Below, one piece after another: positions 8,385 to 17,092 of a stretch of DNA of 64,000 nucleotides. Position 1 is the first letter of the stretch; the number at the start of each line of letters is the position of its first letter. Source of the DNA: 66-474 sp051961995. Lineage in GTDB: Bacteria; Pseudomonadota; Gammaproteobacteria; Xanthomonadales; Rhodanobacteraceae. Under the pieces are notes generated by a model. It ran no database searches, was not told the DNA's origin, and saw nothing but the letters and a program-made list of their open reading frames with translations. The stretch lies in the NCBI GenBank assembly GCA_051961995.1, contig JBQCCR010000070.1:1-64000 (forward strand), written 5' to 3'. Both the position numbers and the translations under genes were made by a program.

Positions 8385-9065
8385 GTGGGCGTGGTTTCCC
8401 GTCCTGTCCCCGAACCGCACGCGCACAACGCGCCGGAGGTGCCGCTGGCCAAGCCGGTGAAGGTGGTTCCGCGCGGACGGCTGGCTTCCGTGCGTCGCGA
8501 GGCGGCCGATTGCCGTGCATGCCCGTTGTGGCGCGGCGCCACCCAGACCGTGTTCGGCGAGGGGCCACAGCACGCGACGATCATGCTGATCGGCGAACAA
8601 CCCGGCGCGCAGGAGGATCTGGAAGGCCGCCCGTTCGTCGGTCCTGCAGGAAGGATGCTGGATCAGGCGCTGGAAGCGGCCGGGCTGGATCGCAAAGCGC
8701 TCTATCTCACCAACACCGTCAAGCATTTCAAATACGAAATGCGGGGCAAGCGCCGCCTGCACAAGAGCGCGAATGCATCCGAACAGGCCGCGTGCCGCAT
8801 GTGGCTGGCGGCGGAACTGCTGCGCGTGCAACCGCGCATCGTGGTCGGACTGGGTTCGATGGCCGCGCGCACGATGTTCGGGGCCGCTTTCCGCATCACC
8901 CGCGAGCGCGGCGAATGGCGCGAACTGGGCAAAGGCGCGCGCGGCATCGCCACCTGGCACCCTTCAGCGCTGCTGCGCATGCCCGATGCGCAATCGCGCG
9001 CCGCTGCGTTGCAGGAGCTGGTGGAGGATTTGGGGAAGGTGGCGGAAGCGGAACGCGATCGGTAG
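8385..9065 (+). CDS. udgX: UdgX-type uracil-DNA glycosylase (Fe-S, uracil-DNA crosslinking family)
   Basis: A 226-residue family 4-like uracil-DNA glycosylase, starting at a GTG. Cys43 and Cys46 (CRACPLW) fit the first iron-sulfur ligands. GEQPGAQED at 70-78 is motif A, and WHPSALLR near 191 is the C-terminal motif. The loop KRRLHK at 122-127 corresponds to the KRRIH loop that defines UdgX, whose histidine (here His126) bonds covalently to the abasic sugar after uracil removal. The Leu in place of Ile is the only change in that motif. The role is uracil repair, or marking uracil in DNA. It converges on the imu cassette but is not part of that operon. Confidence 0.85.
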   Translation: MGVVSRPVPEPHAHNAPEVPLAKPVKVVPRGRLASVRREAADCRACPLWRGATQTVFGEGPQHATIMLIGEQPGAQEDLEGRPFVGPAGRMLDQALEAAGLDRKALYLTNTVKHFKYEMRGKRRLHKSANASEQAACRMWLAAELLRVQPRIVVGLGSMAARTMFGAAFRITRERGEWRELGKGARGIATWHPSALLRMPDAQSRAAALQELVEDLGKVAEAERDR

Positions 9066-9068
9066 CTT

Positions 9069-9172
9069 CGTCATTCCGGCGCAAGCCGGAACCCGGGCGA
9101 CTTGAAACCGATGAAACCGGCGATGGCTCCGGAATGAAGGTAAAGGTTGCTTCCCGGTTGCCGGTTGCCGGC
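9069..9172. repeat. Intergenic repeats between udgX and dnaE2
   Basis: The 107-base gap holds two repeat types. At 9069-9094 lies CGTCATTCCGGCGCAAGCC with its partner GGAACCC, a hairpin-forming copy of an interspersed element also seen near 19741 and 29799. At 9148-9172 lie tandem GGTTGCC units like those at 18489 and 47960. No gene or terminator with a T run is visible. Confidence 0.5.
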
Positions 9173-12100
9173 TCAATGAAAATCCCTCGATCGCGCATCC
9201 AGCTCGCCCAGCATTCCGCTGATGTCGAACAGATTCTGCGCGATCAGGTGGCTGACGCCATCCACGCGCTCCCACCGCCCTTGCACGCCCAGCAGCTTCG
9301 CTTCCAGATACGGCCGCCACTGGCGCGCGGCGACGTCGCGCCACACGACCACGTTGACCGGCCCGTGTTCGTCTTCCAGCGTGATGAAGGTGACGCCGCT
9401 GGCGGTCTGCGGGCGCTGGCGCTGCACCACCATGCCCGCCATGCGCACCACGCTCTCGTGCGGACAGTCTTGCAGCTGCCTTGAATCCAGCCAGCGCTGC
9501 GCGCGCAACCGCGTGCGCAGCAACTTCAATGGATGCGGTCCGAGCGTCAAACCGGTGCGCGCGTAATCCGCGTGCACGTCCTCCGCCACGGAAGGCAGCG
9601 GCAGATGCATCGCCGCCTCGTCCGGGCTGCGATGGTCGAACAGCGGACGATGCGCTTCCACGCCGATCGCCGCCCATTGCGCTCGATGCCGATGCCCGGC
9701 CAGGCCGCGCAGCGCGCCGGCCTGCGCCAGCAGCGTGCGGTGGCGCGAATCCAGTTCCGCGCGTGCGCACAGATCGGCGACATCGACGAATGATTTCTGC
9801 GCGCGCTCGGCCGTCAATGTGTGCGCGATTTTTTCCGGGCAACCCCGCACTTGGCGCAAACCCAGCCGGATCGCCGGATCGCCGCGGCGATCCGGTTCCA
9901 GCGTGCAATCCCAGTCGCTGAAACGCACGTCCACCGGCAGCACGCGCACGCCATGCCGCTGCGCATCCTGCACGATCTGGCTGGGCGCGTAAAAACCCAT
10001 CGGCTGGCTGTTGAGCAGCGCGCAGGCGAACGCGGCCGGATGATGGCATTTCAGCCACGACGAGGCGTAAGCAAGGATGGCGAAACTCGCGGCATGGCTT
10101 TCCGGGAACCCGTAACTGCCGAATCCCTTGATCTGGTTGAACGTGCGCTCGGCGAATTCGGGCGTGTAGCCGCGCGCCAGCATGCCGGCGCGGATGCGAT
10201 CCTCATGTTTTTCCATGCCGCCGCGGCGTTTCCACGCGGCCATGTCGCGGCGCAGCTGGTCGGCTTCGCCAGGCGTGTAACCGGCCGCAACCATCATCAA
10301 TCGCATCACCTGCTCCTGGAACAGCGGCACGCCCAGGGTGCGTTCCAGGACGGCTTTCGTTTCCTCCGACGGATACGTCACCGGCTCTTCGCCGCGCCGG
10401 CGGCGCAGATACGGATGCACCATGTCGCCCTGGATCGGGCCCGGCCGCACGATCGCGACCTGGATCACCAGGTCGTAGAAGCTCTTCGGTTTCAGGCGCG
10501 GCAGCATGCTCATCTGCGCGCGGCTTTCGATCTGGAACACGCCGATGGTGTCGGCGCGCTGGATCATTTCGTAGGTACGCGGATCTTCCCGCGGGATGCT
10601 CGCCAGCGAGTAGTCGCCGCATCCATGCTGACGCAAAAGGTCGAGGCATTTGCGGATGCAGGTGAGCATGCCAAGCGCCAGGCAATCCACTTTCAGCAGG
10701 CCCATCGCATCCAGATCGTCCTTGTCCCACTGGATGATGGTGCGATCCGGCATGGCCGCATTCTCGACCGGCACCAGTTCGGAGAGCGGCGCGTCCGACA
10801 TCACGAAACCGCCGACGTGCTGGCTCAGGTGTCGCGGCACGTCGAGCAACTGCGCGGTGAGCGAAATCACGCGGCGAAGCAGCGGTGCATCCGGATCGAA
10901 GCCGCGCTCGCGCAGGCGCTCGTCCAGCGCGCTTCCGCCATCCCACCAGCCGACCGCGCGGCTCAACTGGTCCACCTGCTCGGGCGACAGCCCCATGGCC
11001 TTGCCGACGTCGCGCGCAGCGCTTTTCCCCCGGTAACAGATCACCGTCGCGGCCAGCGCCGCGCGCTCGCGCCCGTACTTCCCGTAAATGTATTGAATGA
11101 CCTCTTCGCGTCGCTCGTGCTCGAAATCCACGTCGATGTCGGGCGGCTCGTCGCGCTCGCGGCTGATGAAGCGCTCCATCAGCAGATTGCCGTGTTCGGG
11201 ATTCACGGCGGTGATGCCCAGCACGTAGCACACCGCGTAATTGGCCGCCGAACCGCGGCCCTGACAGAGAATCCCCTGCTGGCGCGCGTAGCGCACGGCA
11301 TCATGCACGGTCAGGAAAAACGCCTCGTACTGTTTGTACGCGATCAGTTCCAGTTCGTGCGCGATCTGTGCGCGCACCTTCGGCGGCGCGCCTTGCGGCC
11401 AGTGCTCGCGCAATCCCTTCTCCGTCAATTCGCGCAACCACGTGGTCGGCGTGTGCCCTTCCGGGACCAGCTCGGCCGGATAGCGGTATTGCACTGCCTC
11501 CTCCAGATCGAGATTGCAGCGCGCGGCGATCGCCAAGGTTTCGTCCAGCAATTCGCGCGGATACGACATCGCAAGCGCCGCGCGCTTGCGCAAATGCCGC
11601 TCACCGTTCTTGAACAGCAGCGGCCCCGCCTGGGCAATCGTGGTGCGATGCCGGATCGCGGTGAGCGTGTGCTGCAACGGCAGTCTTGCGCGCACATGCA
11701 TGTGCACGTCGCCGCTCGCGACCAGCGGCAAATCGAGTTCCGCACCGAGGCGCTGCAAGGTTTGCAGGCGCTTCGCGTCGTCCGGGCCGCGGTGCAGTTC
11801 CACGGCCAGCCAGGCGCGATCATCGAAAACGTTTTTGATCCAACGGCCATGTTCGGTGTTCGGCGTTTCTTCCGGAATCCACAACGCCAGCACGCCCGGC
11901 ATGCCGGTCCCGACATCGGCACGCGACAGTTTGTATTCGCCCTTGCGCGATGCGCGCCGGCCTCGGGTGATCAGCTGGCACAACGCGGTGTAGCCGACCT
12001 TGTCTTCGCACAGCAACACCAGCTTCGGGCCGTCGCACAATTGAATCTCCGCGCCGATGATCAACTTCATCTTCGTATCGCGCGCGGCTTCCCACGCGCG

Positions 12101-12253
12101 CACGATGCCGGCCAGCGAGCATTCATCCGTGATCGCCAGCGCTTCGTAACCGCAGGCCTTCGCGCGTTCGAACAGTTCGCGCGCGCTGGACGCGCCGCGG
12201 CCGAACGAGAAGTTCGACAGGCAATGCAGTTCCGCGTAAGCCGGCGCGTTCAT
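9173..12253 (-). CDS. dnaE2: Error-prone DNA polymerase DnaE2 (ImuC)
   Basis: A 1026-residue C-family polymerase. The PHP domain is N-terminal (AELHCLSNFSF, then LAITDE near 41). The catalytic aspartates lie in PPDIDVDF at 370-377 (Asp372, 374, 376), and an OB-fold (TASGVTFITLEDEHGPVNVV) lies near the C-terminus. It is shorter than the replicative DnaE also in this window and lacks the beta-clamp region expected in DnaE1. DnaE2 works with ImuA and ImuB in damage-induced translesion synthesis and mutagenesis. Its ATG overlaps the imuB stop (ATGA), as expected for a co-translated lexA-imuA-imuB-dnaE2 operon. Confidence 0.95.
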   Translation of the reverse strand: MNAPAYAELHCLSNFSFGRGASSARELFERAKACGYEALAITDECSLAGIVRAWEAARDTKMKLIIGAEIQLCDGPKLVLLCEDKVGYTALCQLITRGRRASRKGEYKLSRADVGTGMPGVLALWIPEETPNTEHGRWIKNVFDDRAWLAVELHRGPDDAKRLQTLQRLGAELDLPLVASGDVHMHVRARLPLQHTLTAIRHRTTIAQAGPLLFKNGERHLRKRAALAMSYPRELLDETLAIAARCNLDLEEAVQYRYPAELVPEGHTPTTWLRELTEKGLREHWPQGAPPKVRAQIAHELELIAYKQYEAFFLTVHDAVRYARQQGILCQGRGSAANYAVCYVLGITAVNPEHGNLLMERFISRERDEPPDIDVDFEHERREEVIQYIYGKYGRERAALAATVICYRGKSAARDVGKAMGLSPEQVDQLSRAVGWWDGGSALDERLRERGFDPDAPLLRRVISLTAQLLDVPRHLSQHVGGFVMSDAPLSELVPVENAAMPDRTIIQWDKDDLDAMGLLKVDCLALGMLTCIRKCLDLLRQHGCGDYSLASIPREDPRTYEMIQRADTIGVFQIESRAQMSMLPRLKPKSFYDLVIQVAIVRPGPIQGDMVHPYLRRRRGEEPVTYPSEETKAVLERTLGVPLFQEQVMRLMMVAAGYTPGEADQLRRDMAAWKRRGGMEKHEDRIRAGMLARGYTPEFAERTFNQIKGFGSYGFPESHAASFAILAYASSWLKCHHPAAFACALLNSQPMGFYAPSQIVQDAQRHGVRVLPVDVRFSDWDCTLEPDRRGDPAIRLGLRQVRGCPEKIAHTLTAERAQKSFVDVADLCARAELDSRHRTLLAQAGALRGLAGHRHRAQWAAIGVEAHRPLFDHRSPDEAAMHLPLPSVAEDVHADYARTGLTLGPHPLKLLRTRLRAQRWLDSRQLQDCPHESVVRMAGMVVQRQRPQTASGVTFITLEDEHGPVNVVVWRDVAARQWRPYLEAKLLGVQGRWERVDGVSHLIAQNLFDISGMLGELDARSRDFH

Positions 12254-13650
12254 GCGAACCACCCGTGCAACATCCACGGTCCGCGTTGCCCTGCCGCGCA
12301 GAAGATCCACGCGCGCTGGCCCAGTGAGGTCCGGGCGACGTAGTAGTCGCGCCGCACCGGCTCGCCGTCCCACCAGCCGGTTTCCAGACGCTCCGGCCCG
12401 GCGATCAGCTCCGGCGCCGGCCCGCGCAGCGGAATGGGTTTCTCCAGCAACCAGGTGGGGCGCGGCAGGGTTTCATGTATCTCCGCTTCGTCTTCGCGCG
12501 ACTGCGCGCGCTCGGGCCGCGGATCCAGCGTGTCGTGCAACTGGTAAATCGCGCGATCGCCCAGCCGCGCGCGCAGTCGTTCGCGCAATTGCGTGATCGT
12601 CAACGCATGCGCGGGCCGGCGGTCGAACAAGTCGCGCCCTGCCGGCACGAACGGCGGCAGCTCCTCCGCGATCAGGCGCATCGCACGCACCGGCGCGCGC
12701 AATCGCTGCGCTTCCAGCCGCCCGCGCGAGAATTCGAACAACTGCTCCGCATCGCGCAGCGGTTCCAGCAGGCCAACCTGCATGCGCGTGCAATCATCAA
12801 CGCGATGTTCCAGTTCGATGGCGAAATGCTGTACGCCGCCGTCGCGGCCGGAAAGATAGGCCGCGAAATCGCCGGTGAGTCGTCGCAGCGGGAACAGCAG
12901 CGCGGAAAGATTTTCGACTTCGGGTTCGAACTCGGCGCGTTGTGAAAAACGATCCGGCGGACGATAACGCGCCAGACCGTCCGGCGCGGCGCCGGTCAGA
13001 CGGTCCAGCGCCTGCAACAACCCATTGCCGAAACGCCGGCGCAGTCCATCACGCGGTGCGTCCAGCACCTGCCCCAGCGTGCACAGGCCCATGCTGGCCA
13101 ACGTTGCCGCGGTTTCATCCATCAATCCGGCTTGCAACACCGGCAGGCGCGACAGGCCCGCACGCAGGTCCTTCGCGTCCAGAATCGCGCCGCGGTCTGC
13201 GCAAGCCAGAACGCGTGCGGCATGCGGCGTTGGCGCAGCGGCAAGGCGGTGGCGGAAACCCAGTTGCGACAGGTCATCGCGCAAGCACTGCGCCAGTTGC
13301 GGCCACGGCCCGAACAACGCACGGCTGCGGCCGACTTCCAGAACGATGGAATCCGGCAACAGTGCGACTTCCGAGCTGTAGCGATACGCCACCGCGGCCA
13401 GGAAGCGGTGCGAATGTTCCGCCGATGCCGCGTCGAACGGCACCGCCTCGAAGTGCGCCAGCAACGCGCGCGCGGCGGTGAGCGATTGCCCCGCACGCAA
13501 CCCGGCACGTGCGGCGGCTTCGTTCGCGTCCAGCAACATGCGCGCGTGCGGCGGGCCGCCCATCAGCGCCAGCGGTGCATGCGCATCAACGCGCTGGCGC
13601 AGCACGCCATCCAGCGCGAGATGCGGCAAGGAAATGCATGCCCACAACAT
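12250..13650 (-). CDS. imuB: ImuB, inactive Y-family polymerase-like clamp adaptor
   Basis: A 466-residue DinB/UmuC-like protein. The N-terminus (LWACISLPHLALDGVLRQR) aligns with the Y-family palm but lacks the usual catalytic Asp-Phe/Tyr pattern, which is typical of ImuB. Further family features are ARAGLRAGQSLTAARAL, the HhH-like SRLPVLQAGLMDETAATLASMG, and a little-finger region. ImuB is catalytically silent and links DnaE2 to the sliding clamp. It begins 4 bases after the imuA stop and overlaps dnaE2 by 4 bases. Confidence 0.93.
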   Translation of the reverse strand: MLWACISLPHLALDGVLRQRVDAHAPLALMGGPPHARMLLDANEAAARAGLRAGQSLTAARALLAHFEAVPFDAASAEHSHRFLAAVAYRYSSEVALLPDSIVLEVGRSRALFGPWPQLAQCLRDDLSQLGFRHRLAAAPTPHAARVLACADRGAILDAKDLRAGLSRLPVLQAGLMDETAATLASMGLCTLGQVLDAPRDGLRRRFGNGLLQALDRLTGAAPDGLARYRPPDRFSQRAEFEPEVENLSALLFPLRRLTGDFAAYLSGRDGGVQHFAIELEHRVDDCTRMQVGLLEPLRDAEQLFEFSRGRLEAQRLRAPVRAMRLIAEELPPFVPAGRDLFDRRPAHALTITQLRERLRARLGDRAIYQLHDTLDPRPERAQSREDEAEIHETLPRPTWLLEKPIPLRGPAPELIAGPERLETGWWDGEPVRRDYYVARTSLGQRAWIFCAAGQRGPWMLHGWFA

Positions 13651-13654
13651 CGAG

Positions 13655-14257
13655 CTAATTCCATTCGAACGGGATCGGCTTCAACGGCACGGGGCCACCG
13701 CGGCATTTGCGCACGCACAATTGCGACGAACCCATTTCGATTTCGATGCGCAATGCAGCGGGTGAAGGCTGTGCCCCGTGTCTGCGATCGCGAAACACGA
13801 AGGCCAATGCACGGCCGCTGTCGGCGGCGACCTGCAGCCGCCGCAACTGCCGCTCATCAATCTGCCTTGGCCAGGCCAGCACCGCCGAACAACAACCCGC
13901 GCGCAGCGCCTGCTCCATCGCCCACGAAGTCCGTTGCTCATCGGCGGCAACGATCTCGACGTGGCCCATATCCACGCCGCGTGCACGCCAACCCGCCACG
14001 CACGGCGCATACGGCGGCGCGATCAGCAGCACCGGGCGATCCGCTTGCGTCAATCGCGCGAGCATCGGCATCAGCAATTGCAACTCGCCGACGCCATCCG
14101 CAGGAATCAGGATTTCAGTGAGCGCCGCATCCGGCCAGCCGCCCGCAGGCAGTGCGGCATCCAGCGCCGGCCAGCCGGTCGGCTGCGCGGGCGCGGCAAC
14201 CGGCGCGGCGCGGCCCTGCCAGACCTGATTCGAAAACGCGGGCAACGGAGCGACCAT
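13655..14257 (-). CDS. imuA: ImuA, translesion synthesis-associated RecA-like protein
   Basis: A 200-residue protein of the ImuA/SulA-like RecA superfamily. It has VWQGRAAPVAAPAQPTGWPALDAALPAGGWP-type residues near the start (split here only for description), then ALTEILIPADGVGELQLLMPML and VLLIAPPYAP. The position between lexA and imuB and the domain pattern fit ImuA, which partners ImuB and DnaE2. Its ATG shares one base with the lexA stop (TAATG), so translation is coupled. Confidence 0.9.
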   Translation of the reverse strand: MVAPLPAFSNQVWQGRAAPVAAPAQPTGWPALDAALPAGGWPDAALTEILIPADGVGELQLLMPMLARLTQADRPVLLIAPPYAPCVAGWRARGVDMGHVEIVAADEQRTSWAMEQALRAGCCSAVLAWPRQIDERQLRRLQVAADSGRALAFVFRDRRHGAQPSPAALRIEIEMGSSQLCVRKCRGGPVPLKPIPFEWN

Positions 14258-14877
14258 TACGCAGTCCTGAGCAGCCCCGCAAACAATCCCTCGATGGCGA
14301 AGTCTTCGCGGGGGTCGGGATCAATCGGCGCATGGCCGGGACTGTTGGGCAACAACCGGATCACGCCGGCTTTCCAGTACAGGCGCTTGATCGTGAAGCG
14401 GTCGCCCCCCACGCGTGCGGCCACGACCTGACCGTGGCGCGCCACCGGCGTGGCGTGCACGCCGACCAGGTCGCCGTCCAGGATGCCTTCATCGCGCATC
14501 GAATCGCCGACCACCCGCACCAGGTAATCGGGCTTCAACCGGAACAGCCCGGCGGAAAGCCGCACCCGCCGTTCGACATGGGCCTCGGAATGCAGCGGCT
14601 GGCCCGCCGCGATCCGCCCAATCAGCGGCAATTCCAACAGTTCCGGATCAATGGCCTGCGGGCTGTTGCTCAGGCGGATCCCGCGCGAGCGGTTGGGTGC
14701 GATCGTCAGGTGGCCCTTGGCTTCCAGCGCGCGCAGATGCTTGGACACCGCACTGAGATGCGCCAGCCCGAGATGGCTTCCGATCTCTTCCAGCGTGGGC
14801 GCCTGACCGTGGCGCTCCAGGCACTCGCGGACAAAGGCGAGAATGGCGGATTGGCGGGAAGTGAGGCTTAGCGACAT
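14257..14877 (-). CDS. lexA: LexA repressor (SOS regulator of the imu cassette)
   Basis: A 206-residue LexA. The winged helix is at about 1-68 (SVSKHLRALEAKGHL is close to the recognition helix). The self-cleavage site is Ala91-Gly92 in IAAGQP, the catalytic Ser126 is in GDSMRDEG, and Lys164 is in FTIKRLY. After DNA damage RecA filaments would trigger self-cleavage and free its promoters. The start at 14877 has a strong ribosome site (GGAGGG) right after a 26-bp palindrome. Xanthomonads often carry two lexA genes; this one heads imuA-imuB-dnaE2 and is probably the dedicated copy. Confidence 0.95.
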   Translation of the reverse strand: MSLSLTSRQSAILAFVRECLERHGQAPTLEEIGSHLGLAHLSAVSKHLRALEAKGHLTIAPNRSRGIRLSNSPQAIDPELLELPLIGRIAAGQPLHSEAHVERRVRLSAGLFRLKPDYLVRVVGDSMRDEGILDGDLVGVHATPVARHGQVVAARVGGDRFTIKRLYWKAGVIRLLPNSPGHAPIDPDPREDFAIEGLFAGLLRTA

Positions 14878-14882
14878 CCCTC

Positions 14883-14908
14883 CATTTTCACCCTTTTTGG
14901 TGAAAATG
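14883..14908 (-). promoter_or_regulatory. Candidate LexA operator (26-bp palindrome) upstream of lexA-imuABC
   Basis: Perfect 10-base arms CATTTTCACC and GGTGAAAATG are separated by 6 bases (CTTTTT on the plus strand). The palindrome ends 5 bases before the lexA start and abuts the GGAGGG ribosome site. A dimeric repressor bound here would block transcription or initiation, as expected for autoregulation. The sequence does not match the E. coli SOS box (CTG-N10-CAG). Confidence 0.7.
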
Positions 14909-14917
14909 AAAGACCGC

Positions 14918-15559
14918 TCAGACGATCCCCAACTCCAGCGCCTTGAGCACCGCGCGGGTACGGTCGCGCACGCCGAGCTTGGAAAGAATGTTGGAAACGT
15001 GGTTCTTGACCGTGCCCTCGGCGACACCCAGTGAGTTGGCGATTTCCTTGTTGCTGTAGCCGCCGGACATCAGACGCAGGATTTCGGTTTCACGCTCGGT
15101 CAGCGGATCGGGCTGTTCGAGACTGGTGAACTGGTTTTGCATGCGGCCGATGCCGGCCAGCAACCGCTGGGTCACCATCGGCGCGATCAGCGAGCCGCCA
15201 CCGGCGACGGTCTTGACCGCCTCGACCAGTTGTTCCAGCGAGACATCCTTCAACAGATAGCCGCGTGCGCCGGCTTTCAATCCGGCAAGCACCAGCTGGT
15301 CATCGTCAAACGTGGTCAGGATGATGGTCGGCGGCACTTCACCCTGCGCGGCAAAGGTGTTGAGCACGTCCAGCCCGCTCTTGCCGGGCATGCGCATGTC
15401 CAGCAGCACCACGTCCGGCTTCACCTTCGGGATGGTGTCCAGTGCCTGCGCGCCATCCACGCATTCGGCGACCACGCGGATTTCGGGCGATAGCTCCAGG
15501 AGCGAACGAATTCCTTGCCGCACCAGATTCTGGTCATCCACCAAACAAACGGAAATCAT
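14918..15559 (-). CDS. NarL/LuxR-family response regulator (DesR-like)
   Basis: A 213-residue regulator. The receiver domain has Asp54 (LLDMRMPGKSGLDVL) as phospho-acceptor, with Thr and Lys motifs (ILTTFDDD, LLKDVS). The C-terminal HTH reads LTERETEILRLMSGG and NKEIANSLGVAEGTVKNH. The start at 15559 (MISVCLVDD) matches the family. The partner kinase lies 121 bases upstream on the same strand. DesK/DesR pairs sense membrane or envelope state; the target here is unknown. It precedes lexA but the 26-bp palindrome between them suggests a separate promoter for lexA. Confidence 0.9.
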   Translation of the reverse strand: MISVCLVDDQNLVRQGIRSLLELSPEIRVVAECVDGAQALDTIPKVKPDVVLLDMRMPGKSGLDVLNTFAAQGEVPPTIILTTFDDDQLVLAGLKAGARGYLLKDVSLEQLVEAVKTVAGGGSLIAPMVTQRLLAGIGRMQNQFTSLEQPDPLTERETEILRLMSGGYSNKEIANSLGVAEGTVKNHVSNILSKLGVRDRTRAVLKALELGIV

Positions 15560-15680
15560 TCGGCTTTCCCCATTACTAAATGCCGATCGGAAGGTTGCGC
15601 CAAGGAGGGCTCCCCAGCGCGCGCCGAGCATCGCCGATGCGCAACATACCAAATTGAATCACGCCGAGCGCAGCGGATTT

Positions 15681-16889
15681 TCAAAGCGCGACATTCTCGA
15701 TCGGCATCGAAGCTTCCAGAGTAAACCCGCGATCCCGTGCGGTGTCTATCCACAGCCGGCCGCCCACTTCGGCCAGACGTTCGCGCATGCCCGACAGCCC
15801 GTTGCCGGGTTTCAGTTCCGCCGTCCCGCGGCCGTCGTCGTGCGCCTTGAGCGCAAGCATGCCGCCCGGCGTGCGCTCGAAGCGCAGCCACAGGTGCCGC
15901 GCGCCGGCGTGGCGCACCGCGTTGGTGACGATCTCCTGCGTGCAGCGCAGCAGGACCTGCGCGCGGCGAGGATCGTCCACCGCGAACCGCGGCGGCAGCT
16001 CAAGGTGCACGTGCAATCCCGGCACGCCCTCGGTCAGGCTGCGCAGCGCACCAGTGAGGTCAATCGCGTCGTCGTCGCGAAGTTCGCTGACCACTTCGCG
16101 CACATCGGTGAGCAACTGCTTGGCGGTGGTCTGCGCCTTGCCCACGTGTTCGGCGGCCGGCTCATTGACCAGGTGGCTCGCCACTTCGAGGTTCAGGCTC
16201 AGCGCGGTCAGATGATGTCCGACCAGATCGTGCAGTTCACGCGCGATGCGCATGCGTTCGGAAATGCGGCTGGATTCGGCCAGCAACGCGCGGGTGGCGC
16301 GCAGTTCGGAATTCAATCGCCGCTGCTCCTCGCGTGCCTCGGCCTGCTGGCTGGCAACCATCGAGGTGACGAAAGTGACCACTGAAAAGCCGAAATAAAT
16401 GCTGACCTGCAACACCGCGGTGCCGAGGTCGAGGCCGGGGAAGCTCGCGAACACCGGAACCAGCGCAAGGTTCTGCACCACCAGCCACGCCACCCCCAGC
16501 GGCAGCGGCAGCAGCCACGGCAGCACCACGCAGACCACGATCATCAACAGGGCGGACAGGCCGCTTTGCGAAAACCAGCCGATCGCGATGGCGGTGCCGG
16601 TGAGCACGAACAAGCCCAGCAGCTTGATCATCCATTGCCGGCGCGAACCGAGGTTGCGCGTCAGCAGCCAGTAGACCAGCCCGAACACCACGTAGCAGAC
16701 GGCCCACAGCAGCACGTCGGTGTGCGTGCGCATCTGCTGCTGCAACTGGCTGAGCTGATCCTGTCCCTGCGAATGGCTCAGGCGCGCCAGCATCCAGTCA
16801 TGGCTGACCAGCGGCACGCCCACGCAGGCATAAGTGAACAAGCCCGCGTAGCGCAGCAAACGGATGTGGTTGAGGGCCTGACGCGACAC
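15681..16889 (-). CDS. HisKA_3-type sensor histidine kinase (DesK-like)
   Basis: About 402 residues from a GTG at 16889; an in-frame ATG at 16985 would add 32 residues. Five or six transmembrane helices fill residues 10-180. The dimerisation and phospho-acceptor box is RMRIARELHDLVGHH with His220, and the ATP-binding domain has HDDGRG and NGLSGMRERL. It is expected to phosphorylate the response regulator encoded just downstream. The signal is not evident from sequence, but no large periplasmic domain is seen, so membrane state is a plausible input (inference). Confidence 0.88.
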   Translation of the reverse strand: MSRQALNHIRLLRYAGLFTYACVGVPLVSHDWMLARLSHSQGQDQLSQLQQQMRTHTDVLLWAVCYVVFGLVYWLLTRNLGSRRQWMIKLLGLFVLTGTAIAIGWFSQSGLSALLMIVVCVVLPWLLPLPLGVAWLVVQNLALVPVFASFPGLDLGTAVLQVSIYFGFSVVTFVTSMVASQQAEAREEQRRLNSELRATRALLAESSRISERMRIARELHDLVGHHLTALSLNLEVASHLVNEPAAEHVGKAQTTAKQLLTDVREVVSELRDDDAIDLTGALRSLTEGVPGLHVHLELPPRFAVDDPRRAQVLLRCTQEIVTNAVRHAGARHLWLRFERTPGGMLALKAHDDGRGTAELKPGNGLSGMRERLAEVGGRLWIDTARDRGFTLEASMPIENVAL

Positions 16890-17092
16890 AGTCCGATGAT
16901 AAGGCAAGCCGAGGCGGTACGCTGGCAGCCGGCGTTCCCCGCTGCGGGCTGGTTCACGGTATGCCCGCCGGGGTGGGCATGGCATAATCCGAAGATGCGC
17001 ACGTGCGTTCGCGCGCGTGCAGACGGTGCCCTTGAAAGTGCGGTCTGGATGGCTGCTTTCTGGCGTTCATGGACGAACGCACTGGAGAAGCG

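Noticed and set aside
9821..12343. 840-codon open frame on the plus strand opposite dnaE2
   Set aside because: It mirrors the coding frame of dnaE2 in GC-rich DNA; its translation has no domain pattern and is rich in Arg, His and Gln as such shadows are.
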